DNA of 64,000 bases from Roseburia sp. (GCA_019421345.1 JAHZFL010000001.1:151252-215251); one strand, 5' to 3'; numbered from the stretch's first letter, positions 16,757-26,030 are shown. The notes: generated from the sequence alone by a model not told the origin. Made by a program: numbers and translations.

Positions 16757-17962
16757 TTAATCTGCGATATTTCTGTGCCATTTTCCATTTGTGAAATCAG
16801 GAATATCAACGACCGCGCCGCCCTTTGCGATCGACATTTCCGACAGCACCGTGATCGCCATCCAGCTTGCTGCGTCATAGACGTCAACCGGCATCGGTGC
16901 ATCGGCACGCAGAGCCTCAAAAAACTTTTTAAACTCCAGCCAGTCCATACCGTCATGGCTTCCCTGCACGCCTTCTTTGATATACTGCTTCCAGACAGGA
17001 TGATCGTATGCTTCCTCATATTCGGAGGCATTATTGATGCACTCCTTGCGCCAGTCATAATCGTGCGCTTTATGCTCCTTGGAATCCACAAATACGGAAT
17101 CCGTTGCCTCCTCATACATCGCCTTTGTTCCTCTGACGGTAAAGCCGCGGCTGTAATATCTCGGCAGCGTGGTGTCCAGTGTAAGCACGATCGTTTCTCC
17201 GTTTGCACACTTGATCACCGTTGTCACAACGTCTCCCTGTGCAAAGGTCTTGTCCTTCAAAAATGCGTCATCCGCTTTCTTTTCTTTAATATACGCCTGC
17301 AGACCGGACGCCTTTGATGCCATTGAGGTCAGCGTCATCATGCGGTTGCCGTGATTGATCTTTAAGATTTTTGCAATCGGTCCTAATTCGTGCGTCGGAT
17401 AATTGTCGCAGTTGTGGCTTAAGTAATTTCTCAGACGGTAATGTCTGTTTTCACGTCCGTCCGCAATTTCGTCGCGCAGATCATGATGATAGCCGCCGCT
17501 GCAGTGTACAACCTCTCCGAAAAATCCATTCTGTGCCATATGAAGCGCCATCATCTCACGCCGTCCAAAGCAGCAATTCTCCAAAAACATAAACGGCATG
17601 CCTGTCTCCTCATATGCTTTGACAAGCTCATGGCACTGCTCCAGCGTATAAGCGCCGCCTACCTCCATTGCCACCGCCTTTCCCGCACGCATGGCTGCAA
17701 TCGCGATTTCCGAATGATATTCCCATGCTGTGGCGATAATGACTACCGTGACCTCATTGTTTGAGAGAAGCTGTCTGTAATCGGTATAAATCTCTGGCTC
17801 CTTTTGTCCGGCTTCTGCGACAAGCTTTGCTCCCTCTTTTGCCCTGTCCTCATAAACGTCACAGACAGCAACAACCTCCTCGCCCTGTGCCAATACCACA
17901 TCCTTTAATAGCCAGGTTCCTCTGCACCCTAATCCCACATATCCAATTTTAATCGTCTCCAT
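16757..17962 (-). CDS. Gfo/Idh/MocA-family protein, GH109-like
   Basis: A 401-residue protein with an N-terminal NAD-binding fold (IKIGYVGLGCRGTWLL) and a C-terminal domain carrying NYPTHELGPIAKILKINHGNRM. The pairing of G-L-G-x-R-G with an N-Y-P-T-H-x-L-G-P motif is characteristic of GH109, where bound NAD+ takes part in hydrolysis of alpha-N-acetylgalactosaminides by an oxidation/elimination mechanism. Ordinary dehydrogenase activity is the alternative. ENCCFGRREMMAL and YHHDLRDEI line the presumed active site. The start ATG at 17962 follows CAAAGGAGATAACTTACA. It lies between an MFS transporter and the GH3 gene in one operon. Confidence 0.82.
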   Translation of the reverse strand: METIKIGYVGLGCRGTWLLKDVVLAQGEEVVAVCDVYEDRAKEGAKLVAEAGQKEPEIYTDYRQLLSNNEVTVVIIATAWEYHSEIAIAAMRAGKAVAMEVGGAYTLEQCHELVKAYEETGMPFMFLENCCFGRREMMALHMAQNGFFGEVVHCSGGYHHDLRDEIADGRENRHYRLRNYLSHNCDNYPTHELGPIAKILKINHGNRMMTLTSMASKASGLQAYIKEKKADDAFLKDKTFAQGDVVTTVIKCANGETIVLTLDTTLPRYYSRGFTVRGTKAMYEEATDSVFVDSKEHKAHDYDWRKECINNASEYEEAYDHPVWKQYIKEGVQGSHDGMDWLEFKKFFEALRADAPMPVDVYDAASWMAITVLSEMSIAKGGAVVDIPDFTNGKWHRNIAD

Positions 17963-17983
17963 TGTAAGTTATCTCCTTTGCTG

Positions 17984-19264
17984 TTATATTTCTGACTGAA
18001 GTTTTTTTAATAACACACGTCCAAACCAAAAACCAAACGCCAGTGCAAGCAATCCCTGCAAGAGCAGGATCTGCTGTGTCGGCGTAAATGGAAAGCTTCC
18101 AAAATACCAGGTTTTTTTCAAAAGCTTTAAGAGCAGCGCGCTAAGCCCCTGCCCGCTGAGAGACCCCATATTTACCACCATAAAATACCATGACAGATAA
18201 GCAGTCTTGTTTTCCTCCGGCGTAAAAATATATGCCATATTGTTAAAGTATAGGGTTCCGCCTGCCAGCATCGCCTGATAGACGAGCAGTGTGACCGGAA
18301 GTAGAAAAAGATAATTGCTTCTGTCGATCAGCATATGCAAAAACGGATAGAGCGCAAACAACAGAAATACCCTCTGAAACGCTCCAAACCACGAAGCCTT
18401 TTTCAAAAGCTTATACCAAAAAGGCATCGTTATCATCGTTACCGCAATATTCATCGCCTGCAGCAGACTGATGAAGGAGTACGGAACCTCTACATGATCA
18501 AGCAGATAGGTGTTTGAGGAATACAGCGTCATGGTGGAAATCATCATCCATGCAAACACCGGAATCATTGTCAGGCAAAACTTTGTATTTTGAAACGGAA
18601 GGACCAAAAGCTCTCGCCCCCTGCAGCTACTCACGGGATATGTGATCTCTTTTGGCAAAAGCAAAAGTAAAAGCTCCGCCAATGCGATGGCGTATGCCGC
18701 CAGACGAATCCATTTCATCCAGTAGAGCTCATTTTGCGTGCTCTTTGCCATATCTGCCAAAAAGCTTGCCGTCATTGCCGCCACCGCCGTGAAAATACTG
18801 TTGATGACGCCGGAGACCGCATAAAAGCGTCCCCGGAGCTCCTCCGGCAGGAAATGGATATGCCATGCGGGAAATCCGCTTGCCACAAGAATATTGACCG
18901 CATTTCCCACCGTAAGGCAAACCGCCGTAAGCGCTACCAGATACTTGGTTTCCCCAAGCTGCGGCAAACATGTGATCGCCGCAATGACGAGCGTGTGATA
19001 AATAAACCTTGTAATTCCAAGAATCGCCTTGCGCCTGCAAAACATCTCCAAAAGGAGCGGCGAAAGCGGATAGAGGATACCCGCAAGAAAGGGGATACTC
19101 GTGGTGATCCCGACCTCTGCCTCATCCATACCGGCGCTCATCAAAAGTCCCGTCAAAAATACGCCTGTCGTTAGCGCCGTATAGATCGCCTTTAAGCATT
19201 CCGCGCCAAGGATGCAGCATCTCGCTCTCCCGTCCTCCGTGCGAAAAGAAAATATTTCGTTCAT
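17984..19264 (-). CDS. MFS transporter, probable sugar or oligosaccharide permease
   Basis: A 426-residue protein with about 12 membrane spans and an MFS-like layout: a first half with PFLAGILYPLSPLLLEMFCRRKAIL, the cytoplasmic-loop counterpart LPEELRGRFYAVSGVINSIF, and a second half ending in GFWFGRVLLKKL. It has no identifiable substrate motif. It sits 18 bp downstream of an ABC permease gene and 21 bp upstream of the GH109-like gene in the same operon, so it may export or import a product of that pathway. Confidence 0.8.
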   Translation of the reverse strand: MNEIFSFRTEDGRARCCILGAECLKAIYTALTTGVFLTGLLMSAGMDEAEVGITTSIPFLAGILYPLSPLLLEMFCRRKAILGITRFIYHTLVIAAITCLPQLGETKYLVALTAVCLTVGNAVNILVASGFPAWHIHFLPEELRGRFYAVSGVINSIFTAVAAMTASFLADMAKSTQNELYWMKWIRLAAYAIALAELLLLLLPKEITYPVSSCRGRELLVLPFQNTKFCLTMIPVFAWMMISTMTLYSSNTYLLDHVEVPYSFISLLQAMNIAVTMITMPFWYKLLKKASWFGAFQRVFLLFALYPFLHMLIDRSNYLFLLPVTLLVYQAMLAGGTLYFNNMAYIFTPEENKTAYLSWYFMVVNMGSLSGQGLSALLLKLLKKTWYFGSFPFTPTQQILLLQGLLALAFGFWFGRVLLKKLQSEI

Positions 19265-19282
19265 TTTGCCGCACCTCTGGCT

Positions 19283-20188
19283 CTACTCTTTGACCGCGCC
19301 GATCATCATACCCTTAATAAAATATTTCTGCAAAAACGGGTAGACGCATAAAATCGGCAGGAGTGCGACAACGATCACGACATACTTAAGCTGCAGACTT
19401 ATCATGCTCTGTGCGGCAGAGCCGATCTGATTGCCCATACTCTCGTTATTGATCAGTATCTTCATCAAATATACCTGTAACGGCTGTAGGTCCTTTCTGC
19501 CCGGCAGATAGATCATGGATGTGAAATATCCGTTCCACTGCTGTACGGCATAATAGATAACGAGCACGGCCACAATCGGCTTTGACAGCGGAATAAATAT
19601 TTTCCGCAAAACCGTAAATTCATTCGCACCGTCTATTTTTGCGGACTCATACAAACTCTCCGGTATCGTTGATAAAAACGTCCTTGCCACAATGATATAG
19701 TAAGGAGCAGCGCCGACCGGAAGTATGATCGCCCATCTCGTGTTATACAGACCAAGCTTGTTGATCAATATGTACATCGGTACCAGCGAGCCTGCCAGAA
19801 ACATCGAGATCGAAAAGAAAAACGATAATTGTTTTCTTAAGAAAAACTGTTTTCTCGAAAGCGGATACGCTGCCATCAGCGTAAGTATGGTGCTGAACGC
19901 CGTTCCCACGACTGTGTACCAGATCGTATTATAATAAGAACGCCAGATCTCCGGATTTTTAAACACCATTTCATAGGCGGTCAGATCAAACCCCTTCGGC
20001 AGCAGCGTCACCGTATTGGAGATCACCGCCTGCGGATCGCTGACCGACATACTGAACACATAGATCAGCGGATACGCCGCAATACATGCCGCAAGAAAGC
20101 AGAACGTATAATTGGTCGCCGTATAGATCCTATCGCCCAGCGTCATTTTTTGTCTTTTTTTCTTCCATTGTGTTTTTTCTTTTACCAC
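19283..20188 (-). CDS. Carbohydrate ABC transporter permease (LplC/YtcP type)
   Basis: A 301-residue inner-membrane permease with six predicted spans. The EAA loop that contacts the ATPase is seen in ESAKIDGANEFTVLRKIFIPLSKP. The C-terminus KYFIKGMMIGAVKE is typical of LplC-type subunits. The start is a GTG at 20188 that overlaps the end of the upstream permease gene by 7 bp, so the two are probably translationally coupled. No ATPase gene is encoded nearby; such importers usually share an MsmX/UgpC-type ATPase encoded elsewhere. Confidence 0.92.
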   Translation of the reverse strand: MVKEKTQWKKKRQKMTLGDRIYTATNYTFCFLAACIAAYPLIYVFSMSVSDPQAVISNTVTLLPKGFDLTAYEMVFKNPEIWRSYYNTIWYTVVGTAFSTILTLMAAYPLSRKQFFLRKQLSFFFSISMFLAGSLVPMYILINKLGLYNTRWAIILPVGAAPYYIIVARTFLSTIPESLYESAKIDGANEFTVLRKIFIPLSKPIVAVLVIYYAVQQWNGYFTSMIYLPGRKDLQPLQVYLMKILINNESMGNQIGSAAQSMISLQLKYVVIVVALLPILCVYPFLQKYFIKGMMIGAVKE

Positions 20189-21099
20189 AGCGAAACCTCC
20201 GATACTTTTTTGCTCATCCGATTGGCAATGATGACAAGGATCAGGTTGATCGCAGAGTTAAATAGTCCTACTGCAGATGCAAAGCTGTAATTTCCTTCCA
20301 CAAGACCGGTCCGGTAGGTGTAGGAAGAAATGACATCCGCAGCCTCAAGCGTAACCGGATTATACAGTAAAATAATTTTTTCATAGCCAATGCTCATCAG
20401 CGTACCGATCTGCAGAATAAATGTGACAACGATCGTCGGCATGATGCACGGCAGTGAAATATGACGCACTCTCTGAAATCTCGTCGCACCGTCAATCTTG
20501 GCTGCCTCATACAATTCAGGACTGACGCCTGTGAGCGCCGCCAGATAAATGATCGCCGACCAGCCAAAGCCCTGCCAGATACCGCTGGCGATAAAGACTG
20601 TCTTAAACCACTTCGGTTCCATTAAAAAGTTGATCGGATCTCCTCCGAAAAACTCAATGATCGTATTGACGATCCCATTGCTCGGAGAGAGGAAGGTCAC
20701 AATCATACCGCAGATGATCACCGTGGAAATAAAATATGGGATATAGCTTACCGCCTGCACAATGCGCTTATATGCCCCCGCTTTTAAGTCGTTTGTCATC
20801 AGGGCAAAAATAATCGGTATCGGAAATCCCCATAAAATACTGTACACACTGATCAATACCGTATTTTTCAGCACCCGGAAGAAATAGGGGGAGTTGAAAA
20901 ACTGGATAAAGTAGGTAAATCCCGCCCAATCACTGTCCATGATTCCTTTTGCCGGTGAATAATCCTTAAATGCAATGATATTTCCGTACATCGGGTAGTA
21001 GAAAAATATAAGATAATGAATCACCACAGGCAGGATGATCAAAAGCAGTGCCTTATCACGCTTGATATTCTTTTTTAAATTCTCCCATTTTTTCTTCAT
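20182..21099 (-). CDS. Carbohydrate ABC transporter permease (LplB/YtcO type)
   Basis: A 305-residue partner permease. The N-terminus has HYLIFFYYPMYGNIIAFKDYSPAKGI, a hallmark of the LplB group, and the EAA loop reads EAAKIDGATRFQRVRHISLPCIMP. It lies 20 bp downstream of the solute-binding protein gene. Together the three genes form an importer of a complex sugar, probably an oligosaccharide released outside the cell. Confidence 0.92.
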   Translation of the reverse strand: MKKKWENLKKNIKRDKALLLIILPVVIHYLIFFYYPMYGNIIAFKDYSPAKGIMDSDWAGFTYFIQFFNSPYFFRVLKNTVLISVYSILWGFPIPIIFALMTNDLKAGAYKRIVQAVSYIPYFISTVIICGMIVTFLSPSNGIVNTIIEFFGGDPINFLMEPKWFKTVFIASGIWQGFGWSAIIYLAALTGVSPELYEAAKIDGATRFQRVRHISLPCIMPTIVVTFILQIGTLMSIGYEKIILLYNPVTLEAADVISSYTYRTGLVEGNYSFASAVGLFNSAINLILVIIANRMSKKVSEVSLW

Positions 21100-21119
21100 A
21101 AACGCACAAACACTCCTTC

Positions 21120-22760
21120 TTATTTTGCTAATCTGTCATATTGTGCCTGTTTGACCTCTAAAATCTTATCTAAGCCAAGCTCTTTTACATAAGAAACGTA
21201 ATTATCCCATTCCTTCTCAATATCTGCTGTACCCACCGTAAATTTACCGGTCATCTCCCAGACATAGGTCGACAAGTCGCCCATTAAGCCGGAGATTTCC
21301 TTGCTCTCCTCCTCAGTAGCCGGAGGCAGGATCAGCGACGATTTCGCATAAGGTCTTGTCCTGTCTGAAACATCCACAAATTTGTCTCTTAATTCTTCCG
21401 GATACTCAAAGAGCATCGCTTCGCCGCGCTCCTTTGACATGATATACGGAAGTCCTATCTGACATCCATAAGCATTCAATACCTCGGTAGCCTCCAGACC
21501 GTCAGGATTTTGCGTCACATACTCGGTAAATCTGACCGTACCGTCCGCCTCGCGTGTATAGGTCTCACCCTCAACGCCAAGATTCATCAGCGCCGTACCC
21601 TCCGGGCTCATCAGATAGTCGATCAATGCGACCACGACCTCAGGATGCTCGCAGCTCTCTGTGATCACATAGCCGTTGACCGTCACATCACCGAGAATCT
21701 CCGTCATCTGCGCATACGGACCTTTTGGCGGAATAAGCGGCACAAGCTCTGCATCCTCCACCCCGTTTGCTCTTAACGCATCCTCCAGCGCCGGAATCTT
21801 TGCCGGATAAGCAAGGAAAGCTCCGACCTCGTTTCTTGCTACCTTCTCATACAGCTTCGTCTCATCGCCCATCGTCAAAAACTCAGGATCCAAAAGACCG
21901 TCCTCATAGAACGCATTCAGCCATGTATAAAACTCTTTTGCACGGTCGCTGATAAACTCATACTGCATCTTGCCGTTTTCATCGGGATACCAGCCATCGG
22001 AATAAAACAGGTGAAGATCCCATGCATGTGCAAAAAATGTTGTATACCAAGCATGACCGCCTACCGAAAACGGTATCTCATTGCCTTTATTGCCGTCTCC
22101 ATCGGCGTCCTCATCGCGGAACGCCTCCAATACCGTCATCCACTCATCAATCGTCTCCGGCTCTTTTAATCCCAGACGATCCAGCCAGTCCTTTCGGACA
22201 ACAAATGAATACGGCATAAAATATGCGTTTTCGCTGACTGTATTTAAGGAATAAATATGTCCGTCCGCAGAAGTCAGCGCTTTCACATGCGGAAATTGTT
22301 CGTACATCGCCTGAATATTTTCGCCGAACTTTTCAATATAGTTTTCCAGCGGAACGATTCTTCCGTCACTTCCAAGCTCTCCTAAATTAACGCCGTTTGG
22401 AAGCAGCATCACATCCGGCAGCTCGCCGCCGGCGCTCACACGCAGCTTCATCACTTCCACATACTGCGCCGGAGCTGTCACGTCCCAGTTGATCTTGATA
22501 TTGGTGCGCTTTTCAATTTCTTTCCATAACGGAAGGTTGTTTGCGAGAGAAGCCGTCGTTCCGTCCTCTGTCGCGATCGTGATTTCCACCTGTTCCTTTA
22601 ACGGAAATGTAATGTCCTCCATATTATTGATTTCCTCGGTGGACATCACCTTTGCCTCCTCCTGTGCGGTATCCTTACCGCAGCCGCTTAGTGTGCCCGC
22701 CGCCATAACCATCGCCAACAGGCAGGCTGTCATTCGCGTCCCTTTTCCTCTGTTTTTCAT
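21120..22760 (-). CDS. Solute-binding lipoprotein of a carbohydrate ABC importer (LplA type)
   Basis: A 546-residue extracellular binding protein tethered as a lipoprotein. The signal peptide ends in LSGC with the lipidated cysteine at residue 27. The large size and aromatic-rich body (WYTTFFAHAWDLHLFYSDGWY) fit family 1 LplA-type proteins. I chose the ATG at 22760, which follows GAGGAGGTATTTT and begins directly with the signal peptide; an open frame further upstream has neither. A possible promoter (TTGTGC, 17 bp, TATTAA on the minus strand) lies within 22825-22855. This is the first gene of the operon running down to GH3. Confidence 0.92.
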   Translation of the reverse strand: MKNRGKGTRMTACLLAMVMAAGTLSGCGKDTAQEEAKVMSTEEINNMEDITFPLKEQVEITIATEDGTTASLANNLPLWKEIEKRTNIKINWDVTAPAQYVEVMKLRVSAGGELPDVMLLPNGVNLGELGSDGRIVPLENYIEKFGENIQAMYEQFPHVKALTSADGHIYSLNTVSENAYFMPYSFVVRKDWLDRLGLKEPETIDEWMTVLEAFRDEDADGDGNKGNEIPFSVGGHAWYTTFFAHAWDLHLFYSDGWYPDENGKMQYEFISDRAKEFYTWLNAFYEDGLLDPEFLTMGDETKLYEKVARNEVGAFLAYPAKIPALEDALRANGVEDAELVPLIPPKGPYAQMTEILGDVTVNGYVITESCEHPEVVVALIDYLMSPEGTALMNLGVEGETYTREADGTVRFTEYVTQNPDGLEATEVLNAYGCQIGLPYIMSKERGEAMLFEYPEELRDKFVDVSDRTRPYAKSSLILPPATEEESKEISGLMGDLSTYVWEMTGKFTVGTADIEKEWDNYVSYVKELGLDKILEVKQAQYDRLAK

Positions 22761-22966
22761 AAAATACCTCCTCATCTTTTCATGATTTTTATTTGCGATT
22801 AGGCATTTCAAATATATCATCCCGCATTTTAATAAACAACATGTTATTTTTGCACAACACACATTTCTTGCACACCGTAGATTCAACGCTTTCTCCATAT
22901 ATTTCAACAAAATTTATGTGCAAATGACGAATGCCTTAGCAGATAATGCAAAGCGCTGGGACTGCT
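22761..22966 (-). promoter_or_regulatory. Upstream region of importer operon 1 with repeated TTGCACA boxes
   Basis: The region contains TTTTTGCACAA (about 22847-22857), TTCTTGCACAC (about 22866-22876) and an inverted ATGTGCAAAT near 22916. A minus-strand promoter-like pair TTGTGC-17-TATTAA overlaps the first box. Similar boxes precede the GH98-like gene and its stub. Such repeated half-sites fit binding of an AraC-type regulator. Confidence 0.4.
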
Positions 22967-23080
22967 AACAAAGAGTGACACGCTTCGCGAGACACTCTTA
23001 TGTCAACAACGAGTGACACGCTTCACGAGACACTCTTATGTCAACAACGAGCGACACGCTTTGCGAGCCGCTCTTATGTT
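22967..23080. repeat. Three tandem 38-bp units, each forming a hairpin
   Basis: Units at 22967-23004, 23005-23042 and 23043-23080 have no spacers. Each contains a dyad of the form GAGTGACACGC / GCGAGACACTC. The third unit changes both arms together (GAGCG with CGCTC), keeping the pairing. They lie between two divergent genes, where no terminator is needed. Related sequence occurs at 52545-52580. Confidence 0.85.
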
Positions 23081-23117
23081 AAAAAGCAGCCATACAAAAA
23101 TTGTATGACTGCTTTTT
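23081..23117. terminator. Terminator-like hairpin next to the tandem repeat
   Basis: AAAAAGCAG and CATACAA pair with TTGTATG and CTGCTTTTT around an A-rich loop, with one internal mismatch. T-runs on both strands make it bidirectional. No annotated gene ends here. Confidence 0.65.
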
Positions 23118-23172
23118 GACGATCAATGTCATTTGTAAAGAGGAAATACTATATTTTCACGTTGATTTGCTG

Positions 23173-23178
23173 TATAAT
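23173..23178 (+). promoter_or_regulatory. -10 box of the Rrf2-type regulator gene
   Basis: A consensus TATAAT lies 33 bp upstream of the start codon. No good -35 is present at 16-18 bp, which may mean factor-dependent control. Confidence 0.45.
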
Positions 23179-23210
23179 AGAGACGAAAAACAGTTAGGAG
23201 GTATTTTCAT

Positions 23211-23636
23211 ATGATTTCTACCAAAGGCCGTTATGCCCTTCGTGTAATGTTAGACCTTGCGGCACAGGATCCGTATACCTATATTCCACTTCAGGAGATT
23301 GCCGCCAGACAGGGCATTTCAAAAAAATATCTGGAAGCGATTGTAAAAACACTTGTTTCCAACCATCTGCTTGACAGCAGCAGCGGAAAAGGCGGCGGCT
23401 ACCGTCTGACCCGTTCTCCCGCCGAATATACTGTTGGCGAGATCTTAGAATTGATGGAGGTTCGCCTTGCGGCGGTTGCCTGCCTTTCCAAGGATGCCAC
23501 CCCCTGTGACCGGGCAGACTTTTGCCAGACGCTTCCACTCTGGCGAGAATTTAATGAGCTGACCCATAACTTCTTCTACGGAAAAACATTGGCAGACTTA
23601 CAAAAAACCACTTCAAATCCTCCCGCTGATTCTTAA
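23211..23636 (+). CDS. Rrf2-family transcriptional regulator, Fe-S type
   Basis: A 141-residue winged-helix regulator. The N-terminus MISTKGRYALRVMLDLA and the recognition region IAARQGISKKYLEAIVKTL are typical of the IscR/CymR/NsrR family. Three cysteines, in ACLSKDATPCDRADFC (spacing C-x7-C-x5-C), occupy the place where IscR holds its iron-sulfur cluster, so it probably senses Fe-S status, oxygen or NO rather than cysteine as CymR does. The start ATG at 23211 follows TAGGAGGTATTTTCAT. No Fe-S assembly genes are adjacent. It converges on the MATE gene, with a short copy of an interspersed repeat in between. Confidence 0.92.
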   Translation: MISTKGRYALRVMLDLAAQDPYTYIPLQEIAARQGISKKYLEAIVKTLVSNHLLDSSSGKGGGYRLTRSPAEYTVGEILELMEVRLAAVACLSKDATPCDRADFCQTLPLWREFNELTHNFFYGKTLADLQKTTSNPPADS

Positions 23637-23795
23637 CAACGCACAGTGCGTTCCCCCGGAGGGGGCGCACACTCCCGCGTTGTGATAAACTCTAAAGGAA
23701 GCACACCCTTGCCGCGCCGCGCATGATCGCGAAGCAATACTTCCTCACACAAAGGGTATTTCTCCCCGTCTCATGACTTCACTGACCTATTCCAT

Positions 23796-25127
23796 TCAGT
23801 ACTGATATTTTTTCCTATACTTTACAAACATCAGGATTGACAGGCAAATTGCCGCAAATTCTGCAGCCGGTGTAGCAAGCCATACTCCCGTTACGCCCCA
23901 GACTGCGGGGAGTATCAGCATCGCAATTACCATGAATACAAAGGAACGCGAAAAAGCAAGGATCGCAGAAATCAATCCATTGGACAGTGCCGTAAACATT
24001 CCGCTGGCAAACACATTAAAACCAATGAACATCAGTGCCATCGAGCAGATACGGTTTCCGGCAATGGCTAAGTCATAAACCGGATTGTCAGGGCGGGCAA
24101 ATACGGATACCAAAGGCTCTGTCGCTGCCAACGAAACAACCAGTGTCACCGCCGCGATCACTCCGATAATCTTTAAACTCATCCGAATCAATTTCTTTAG
24201 CTTTTCATGGTTTTGTTCGCCATAATAGAAGCTGATCATCGGTGCAACCCCGTAGGAATAACCGGTATACAAGGAGGTGGCAAACATCAGCACATACATG
24301 ATGATGGTAATTGCCGCCACGCCGTTTTCCCCGACATACTTAAGCATTGTCCAGTTAAACATCATTGTGACAATGCCCGTCACCAACGCTGTCGCCATCT
24401 CCGAACTGCCGTTTGCCGCGGCCTGTATCAGCGCTTTCCAGCGGCATACAGGCTTTACAAAATGAAGCAGACTCCTTCTATTGGAAAACAATACAAAACC
24501 GACAACAGCCGTTACGGAATATCCCAATCCTGTGGCGATCGCGGCTCCCGCAATGCCCATGTCGAACACGGCAATCAAGACATAGTCAAGCACCATATTC
24601 AAAATACCGCCCGCAATCGAACAGATCATAGAAAGCGTAGATTTTCCAGTTGCGATCATGTAGAGGGTAAAATTATTCATCAGAAGAATCGGGATCACAA
24701 AAATCAAATAACGGCTCAAATAAGCATGACAAAGATCGAATACGGCAGGCGATAAATTCATACCTTTAAAAATATGATCCATAACCGCGTATCCAAGTGC
24801 GGACATCAGCAGTCCGACTATCACATTCACAATGATCAGACATGTGAAATCTTCATTGGCTTCCCGTGTTTTTTGCTCCCCTACCTTTCGCATAATGACA
24901 GCACTTCCGCCCGTGGCAAGCATCGTAGAGATCGCCGTGACCAATGAAATAATGGGAGCTGTCAGATTGACCGCAGACAGCGCATCTGTTCCGATAAGAT
25001 TTGAAACAAACAGACCGTCAACCATTGTGTAAAAAGACATAAATACCGTCATAATAATAGTTGGAACAGCAAATTTCAAAACATTACGAAACGTAACAGG
25101 CTGGCTGTATGGATTTTCTTTTTGCAT
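23796..25127 (-). CDS. MATE-family multidrug efflux transporter
   Basis: A 443-residue integral membrane protein with about 12 spans that exports drugs or other cations in exchange for Na+ or H+. The MATE layout is clear: two homologous halves, with MTVFMSFYTMVDGLFVSNLIG at the start and AITIIMYVLMFATSLYTGYS opening the second half. The start ATG at 25127 follows AAGGAGGATGTTAATTT. Its promoter contains a MerR-type operator with a 19-bp spacer, shared with the divergent MerR gene at 25212. That makes it the probable target of drug-induced activation. Confidence 0.93.
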   Translation of the reverse strand: MQKENPYSQPVTFRNVLKFAVPTIIMTVFMSFYTMVDGLFVSNLIGTDALSAVNLTAPIISLVTAISTMLATGGSAVIMRKVGEQKTREANEDFTCLIIVNVIVGLLMSALGYAVMDHIFKGMNLSPAVFDLCHAYLSRYLIFVIPILLMNNFTLYMIATGKSTLSMICSIAGGILNMVLDYVLIAVFDMGIAGAAIATGLGYSVTAVVGFVLFSNRRSLLHFVKPVCRWKALIQAAANGSSEMATALVTGIVTMMFNWTMLKYVGENGVAAITIIMYVLMFATSLYTGYSYGVAPMISFYYGEQNHEKLKKLIRMSLKIIGVIAAVTLVVSLAATEPLVSVFARPDNPVYDLAIAGNRICSMALMFIGFNVFASGMFTALSNGLISAILAFSRSFVFMVIAMLILPAVWGVTGVWLATPAAEFAAICLSILMFVKYRKKYQY

Positions 25128-25142
25128 AAATTAACATCCTCC

Positions 25143-25171
25143 TTGTTTTTCTCTTGCATATTTCATATAAT
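25143..25171 (+). promoter_or_regulatory. Promoter of the first MerR gene
   Basis: TTGTTT (25143-25148), a 17-bp spacer and TATAAT (25166-25171) precede the MerR gene. The predicted transcription start falls inside the operator palindrome at 25173-25195, which would allow autorepression. Confidence 0.6.
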
Positions 25172-25197
25172 AGACCGTACAGTAACTGTACGGTCAA
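25167..25197 (-). promoter_or_regulatory. MerR-type promoter of the MATE gene with operator
   Basis: On the minus strand TTGACC (25192-25197) and TATTAT (25167-25172) are separated by 19 bp. The spacer contains a perfect dyad, GACCGTACAG-TAA-CTGTACGGTC, at 25173-25195. A 19-bp spacer with a centred dyad is the hallmark of promoters activated by DNA distortion by MerR-family proteins. Confidence 0.88.
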
Positions 25198-25211
25198 GAG
25201 GATTTTTAAAA

Positions 25212-26030
25212 ATGTTAAAAGAAAAAAATACATTATTTACGATTGGTCAGTTTGCCGCACTCCATGAAATAAATAAAAAAACGCTCATGTGGTACGATGA
25301 AATCGGCTTACTCAAACCTGCGTATATCAAAGAAAACGGCTACCGCTATTATAGTTATCAGCAAAGTGCAGCGTTGGAAACTATCCTGATGCTGCGGGAG
25401 CTGAATGTGTCTCTCGATGAAATCAAGAACTTTATGAGCCATCGAACCATCGATACTATGGAATTACTTTTAGAAGAAAAGATTGGTGAATTGAATCAGA
25501 CGATTTCTCATTTGAAATCGATACGAAAAATACTATCTAATCATAAACAGGATATGGAAACACTGCGCTCGTTGGATTTATTCTCCATCAGCCTTGTAGA
25601 AAAACAAAGCCGCTATTTCGTAACCGTCGATGTATCCTCCGATCCGCCCTTGGATAGGACGATCGAACAGGTTATTGCAGAAACAAAAAAATATCAGCTT
25701 CGCCGTCTGCACGACGCTTCCTACGGAGCAATGATTTCGGTCGAAAATCTTTATCAAGGAAAATTTAATGAATATGCAGCTTTATATATTGAAATGCCCT
25801 ACGCGATTTCCAAGAAAGGGCTTCATTTACAGCCCGCAGGAACATATTTGCGCGCATTTTGTAAAGGCAGTTGGGACAAGCTTCCAAACAAATATGAGGA
25901 AATCCTTGCGTATGCCAAAGAGCATGCGCTGTCCCTGCATGGTTTTTCTTATGAAGTGGGTATCAATGAACTTGTGATCGACAACATGGACGATTATATT
26001 ACGCAAATTGAAATACCTGTGAAAGCATAA
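25212..26030 (+). CDS. MerR-family regulator with GyrI-like effector domain
   Basis: A 272-residue regulator. The N-terminal MerR helix-turn-helix reads LFTIGQFAALHEINKKTLMWYDEIGLLKPA and then YRYYSYQQ, followed by a dimerisation coiled coil (about 80-125) and a C-terminal domain of the BltR/BmrR/GyrI-like ligand-binding type (about 125-270). I chose the ATG at 25212, which follows GAGGATTTTTAAAA and starts just before the helix-turn-helix; an upstream in-frame ATG at 25122 would run through the promoter. It is divergent from the MATE gene and probably represses itself while activating the pump when a drug binds. Confidence 0.92.
   Translation: MLKEKNTLFTIGQFAALHEINKKTLMWYDEIGLLKPAYIKENGYRYYSYQQSAALETILMLRELNVSLDEIKNFMSHRTIDTMELLLEEKIGELNQTISHLKSIRKILSNHKQDMETLRSLDLFSISLVEKQSRYFVTVDVSSDPPLDRTIEQVIAETKKYQLRRLHDASYGAMISVENLYQGKFNEYAALYIEMPYAISKKGLHLQPAGTYLRAFCKGSWDKLPNKYEEILAYAKEHALSLHGFSYEVGINELVIDNMDDYITQIEIPVKA

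Noticed and set aside
22967..23080. CRISPR array
   Set aside because: Three 38-bp units follow each other directly without unique spacers, and no cas genes are present.
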